NCBI RefSeq assembly: GCF_003339505.1
Contig: NZ_QPIW01000036.1
Coordinates: forward strand, 1 to 64,000
DNA length: 64,000 nt
DNA from: Runella aurantiaca
GTDB taxonomy: Bacteria; Bacteroidota; Bacteroidia; Cytophagales; Spirosomataceae
Direction of reading: 5' to 3'
Shown here: in pieces, positions 61,560 through 64,000 of the stretch
How positions within the stretch are numbered: the first letter of the stretch is position 1
Layout: each line of letters begins with the position of its first letter
The notes under the pieces: model-generated
The model's input: the letters and a program-made list of their open reading frames with translations, nothing else
The model's database searches: none
Told to the model about the DNA's origin: nothing
Translations under genes and position numbers: made by a program

Positions 61560-61888
61560 GTCAAAAATATAAATATTTTTTTCCCTCATAACTATATAAA
61601 AATTATATTATATTATATATATGGTCGCAATCTTATAGCGGTAAAAAAACATAAATATCTATTTATCAAGTAATTAAGAAATTTAATCCGGTCGCAATCT
61701 TATAGTGCTCTGTCTTTTGGTCGCAATCTTATAGCGGTAAATGGCACTCCGGTCGCAATCTTATAGCGGTAAATGGCACTCCGGTCGCAATCTTATAGCG
61801 GTCGGTCGCAATCTTATAGCGGTAAATGGCACTCCGGTCGCAATCTTATAGCGGTAAAACCCCCTTCGGGTCGCAATCTTATAGGGGT
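61560..61888. other. oriV: Candidate plasmid origin of replication
   Basis: The iteron array (61623-61888) is flanked on its left by a very A/T-rich tract (about 61560-61622, with ATTATATTATATTATATATA-like sequence), the usual arrangement of initiator binding sites and a DNA unwinding element. The initiator gene ends 13 bases to the right, transcribed towards the array. Confidence 0.75.
61623..61888 (+). repeat. Iteron array
   Basis: Eight copies of GGTCGCAATCTTATAGCGGT start at 61623, 61690, 61719, 61751, 61783, 61804, 61836 and 61869. Copies at 61690 and 61869 diverge in the last bases (GTGCT, GGGGT). Spacing is mostly 32 bp (three turns), once 21 bp (two turns), with the spacer AAATGGCACTCC repeated between several copies. 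This is the expected binding pattern for a RepB-type initiator. Confidence 0.92.
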
Positions 61889-61901
61889 GAGTTGTATTTT
61901 T

Positions 61902-63056
61902 CTAAGAATCCTCTTGTTTTTCTTCGTTCAGATTTTTAATGTAGCTATCCAAAAGGTCTTGAAGGCTCAAATCCTCCGTTTTTTCATGTTCAGACATAAA
62001 ACTTGCCTTGTAAACATCCCGAATAATTCGGTCTTTTAGTTCTTTATCATACTCCCGATTGGTAAGCCACTGCTGAAACAACTCAAAATTGTCGTCATAC
62101 TGTGGAAACTGATCATCAAACGCCTGGCGCAAGCGTTCATTGAGCAATTTAAAGAACAGGTTCTTTTTGTTACCCTCCAGATGAAGTTGTGAAGAATCAA
62201 AAATAAGGCGAATACTGTAGGCTTGTTTCTGGCCTTTTTCGGCAAAAAATTCAATCTGAAATTTTAGGTCAGAGTTGTCTGCGATGTTTTTAAGGTACTT
62301 ATGTAGCGTAAATTTTCGGTGTTTTGGAAGCTGGTCTTCAATATTGGCAATCTCACAAAGCAGGTCAAAATTGGGCGTAAGCACGTTTGTATTGTTATAA
62401 ATCAGCACATTTTGCATACCCGCCAAATAGATATACAGGTTTTTGATTCGGCCACTATTTTTATTTGAAGCAACCCGAAGATAATCTTTGAGGCTCAGCG
62501 TGACATAAAAACTGATTAAATTTTCGACAAATCCACGGCCAAGCTTAAACGAATAAAAGCGTTTCTGAGGGCGATTCACGTTGTAACTCACCCGTATGTC
62601 ACTTATTATCTGCACAAAAGACACGTTAAGTTCTTTCATGCTCGGGATTTGAGTTTTCTCAATACGGGAAAGCGGAATATTATTGGCAGCCAGTCGATAA
62701 AGCGTATACTCAAATACACTTTTAAACTCATGCCCCAACAGTGTAGGTGGCTTAATCATACCCGCCTCAAAAACAGGATGTGTTTTCTGTAAGTTAGGCG
62801 ATTTGTAGCCCATTAGTTTACAAAAATCATTGATACCGAAGTTAGTATACCCAAACAAATCAGTTTTGTATGAATGCGCCAGAAAGATGATAATGTCCCG
62901 GGCCAAGGTGGCATCTTCTTTAAAATTACGCTGTATATCGGGCAGATTGTAAAAAAGGTTCCGGTCTAGTCGGACCCTGTCCAACCACTCCTGTGCGTTA
63001 TTGGGAATAAAGACTAAGGGTTCTGATTTGGAATTCATAGGGGTGTAATGTATCAA
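61902..63056 (-). CDS. repB: RepB-type plasmid replication initiator
   Basis: 384 residues of the Rep_3 (initiator) type: two winged-helix-like halves. The first half holds IIFLAHSYKTDLFGYTNFGI and FCKLMGYKSPN; the centre has YSFKLGRGFVENLISFYVTL and SLKDYLRVASNKNSGRIKNL followed by YIYLAG; the second half has HKYLKNIADNSDLKFQIEFF. Identification rests on this layout and on the adjoining iterons. The C-terminal 40 residues are acidic and probably regulatory. Its start overlaps the Toprim gene end by 4 bases. Confidence 0.8.
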   Translation of the reverse strand: MIHYTPMNSKSEPLVFIPNNAQEWLDRVRLDRNLFYNLPDIQRNFKEDATLARDIIIFLAHSYKTDLFGYTNFGINDFCKLMGYKSPNLQKTHPVFEAGMIKPPTLLGHEFKSVFEYTLYRLAANNIPLSRIEKTQIPSMKELNVSFVQIISDIRVSYNVNRPQKRFYSFKLGRGFVENLISFYVTLSLKDYLRVASNKNSGRIKNLYIYLAGMQNVLIYNNTNVLTPNFDLLCEIANIEDQLPKHRKFTLHKYLKNIADNSDLKFQIEFFAEKGQKQAYSIRLIFDSSQLHLEGNKKNLFFKLLNERLRQAFDDQFPQYDDNFELFQQWLTNREYDKELKDRIIRDVYKASFMSEHEKTEDLSLQDLLDSYIKNLNEEKQEDS

Positions 63057-64000
63057 AATGACATATCGCTGTAATTAGGGTCTCGCTTTGCCATCAGCTG
63101 TAAATCTTCGTTAAAGTCTTTCGTGTAGGGCCGGTGTATTTTCAGCCAATGATGAGGTGGCTTTTCATTCACCAATAAGGTTTCAAGTTCTTCAAAGTGA
63201 ATCGGTGCCGTATCCAGATGTACATCCACCCAACCGTCTTTGCGAGAAGCCACAAATTTTTGAGCAGTTTTGAAGTACCGTTTGACCATTGCTTCAAGCT
63301 CATGAATCAGCGTCTCGGGCTTCTCTATCTCATAACGCAATGAAAAAAATAGTTTTTGTCCCTGTAAATGAATGGTTGTTTTAAGGTTACATGGGCAAGT
63401 AGGGTGCAGGAGCAGTCCCATCAATTTTACATTCTGTTGCGTACCCGCTTTGTCATTATCATTAGCCAATATGATTTGTTGTGGTTGGTAGAGTTCAATC
63501 AGGTATTGAATAAGGTTTGGTTGGGTTTCGCTTAGATTACCAGCAGTTGCTACATACAGTCGGCTTTCTTGGGGCCCAGGTCCATAAAGTTGATGGTACG
63601 AAAGGGCATCAATGGGGCTTTCGGTAATTACCATCGTACACTTTTTGGGGGGAGGCAATGCCAAATTTGAAATCCAGCAAGCATCACCGCGCGGGCGCTC
63701 AATCTTATTATAATGCGTATTCCGAACAATCGCGGCTACCACGCCCGTTTGATTTCGCAACGGGAAAACGGTGTTTACATAATGGATTCCGTTGTGTTCA
63801 AAAGTTTTGTTAAACACTTGGCCATGAAAGCAATCTGCCATAATGGTGTCTGACTCAATTCCACGTTGAGTTAAGTAAGAGATGTCAAAAAGTGGCTCAA
63901 ACTTAAAGTCGTATTCAGCGTCAAATTGCGCTTCGGGCGGGGCTGTGGGCCGTAATACCTTTTTAGGTTTTTTAAGTTTACCAGTATTTTGTTCATTCAA
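63053..64000 (-). CDS. Toprim domain protein, possibly primase (partial)
   Basis: At least 315 residues; the frame reaches the window edge (first codon TTG at 64000), so the true start is probably outside. A Toprim domain is visible: MVITESPIDALSYHQLYGPG with the catalytic Glu, and IILANDNDKAGTQQNVKL with the DxD. Just before it, VVAAIVRNTHYNKI and FPLRNQTG recall the DnaG/DUF3991-type core. A CHC2 zinc finger, if any, would lie upstream of the window. It overlaps repB by 4 bases, forming a replication operon. Confidence 0.75.
   Translation of the reverse strand: MNEQNTGKLKKPKKVLRPTAPPEAQFDAEYDFKFEPLFDISYLTQRGIESDTIMADCFHGQVFNKTFEHNGIHYVNTVFPLRNQTGVVAAIVRNTHYNKIERPRGDACWISNLALPPPKKCTMVITESPIDALSYHQLYGPGPQESRLYVATAGNLSETQPNLIQYLIELYQPQQIILANDNDKAGTQQNVKLMGLLLHPTCPCNLKTTIHLQGQKLFFSLRYEIEKPETLIHELEAMVKRYFKTAQKFVASRKDGWVDVHLDTAPIHFEELETLLVNEKPPHHWLKIHRPYTKDFNEDLQLMAKRDPNYSDMSF

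Noticed and set aside
61623-61888. CRISPR array
   Set aside because: The repeats are 20 bp, several spacers are identical 12-mers, spacing is helical, and no cas genes are near; it is an iteron array.
61773-62039. Plus-strand frame beginning in the iterons
   Set aside because: It translates the iteron repeat itself (RSQSYSG units) and continues antisense to repB.

Overview
The window looks like part of a plasmid (or plasmid-derived replicon) from a Bacteroidota bacterium, most likely order Cytophagales (Runella/Spirosoma/Dyadobacter-like). Grounds for this: TonB receptor plus DUF4249 pair, DUF5916, DUF2911, DUF3347, GDCCVxC and DUF6515 families, a LytS/LytTR two-component pair, weak Shine-Dalgarno signals, TAnnTTTG-type -7 promoter boxes, and a GCX-type C-terminal domain on a giant surface protein. 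The genus is inference. At the right edge an iteron array with an AT-rich tract, a RepB-type initiator and an overlapping Toprim protein form a replication module. I saw no tRNA, rRNA or CRISPR array.

Layout. 1-785: non-coding, with a striking array of GGTWACC palindromes spaced about one helical turn apart. 786-2734: redox unit (DsbA-like lipoprotein, DoxX) divergent from an HxlR regulator, with a dyad operator candidate between them. 2968-9938: one tightly packed minus-strand operon for a MacAB/TolC-like exporter with its own LytS-type kinase and LytTR regulator. 9995-19159: minus-strand envelope genes (SnoaL-like protein with an in-frame TAG, DUF5916, 7TM-AraC regulator, two barrel-like proteins, DUF4249, TonB receptor).

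19684-34526: plus-strand copper resistance island: HYC_CC_PP protein, a regulator joining a CxxC heavy-metal-associated segment to an AraC DNA-binding domain, multicopper oxidase, a CusA-type RND pump encoded as two overlapping genes, a TolC-like CusC, two tandem CusB-like adaptors with three metal-binding modules in all, small secreted or metal-binding proteins, a PepSY protein and a CPH-type (CopB) P-ATPase. A GT61 glycosyltransferase follows. Together they would oxidise periplasmic Cu(I), pump it across the outer membrane and move cytoplasmic copper to the periplasm.

35957-45397: a patchwork with Tn3- and ISAs1-type transposase fossils, two copies of a molybdenum hydroxylase (the first has only a broken iron-sulfur subunit), an AraC regulator, an NTF2-like protein, a truncated flavodoxin and a serine resolvase. 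45469-57359: a LytTR-only regulator and a 3832-residue repetitive surface protein (15 Calx-beta, 3 GEVED, two beta-helix regions) carrying a nearly perfect 1896-bp in-frame tandem duplication. 57608-60081: three paralogous phage-tail-collar (microcystin-dependent-protein) genes with a GNAT acetyltransferase and a DUF6916 protein. 60432-64000: a Tat-signal protein of unknown role, a zinc-finger/coiled-coil protein, the candidate origin, RepB and the Toprim protein, which runs to the window edge.
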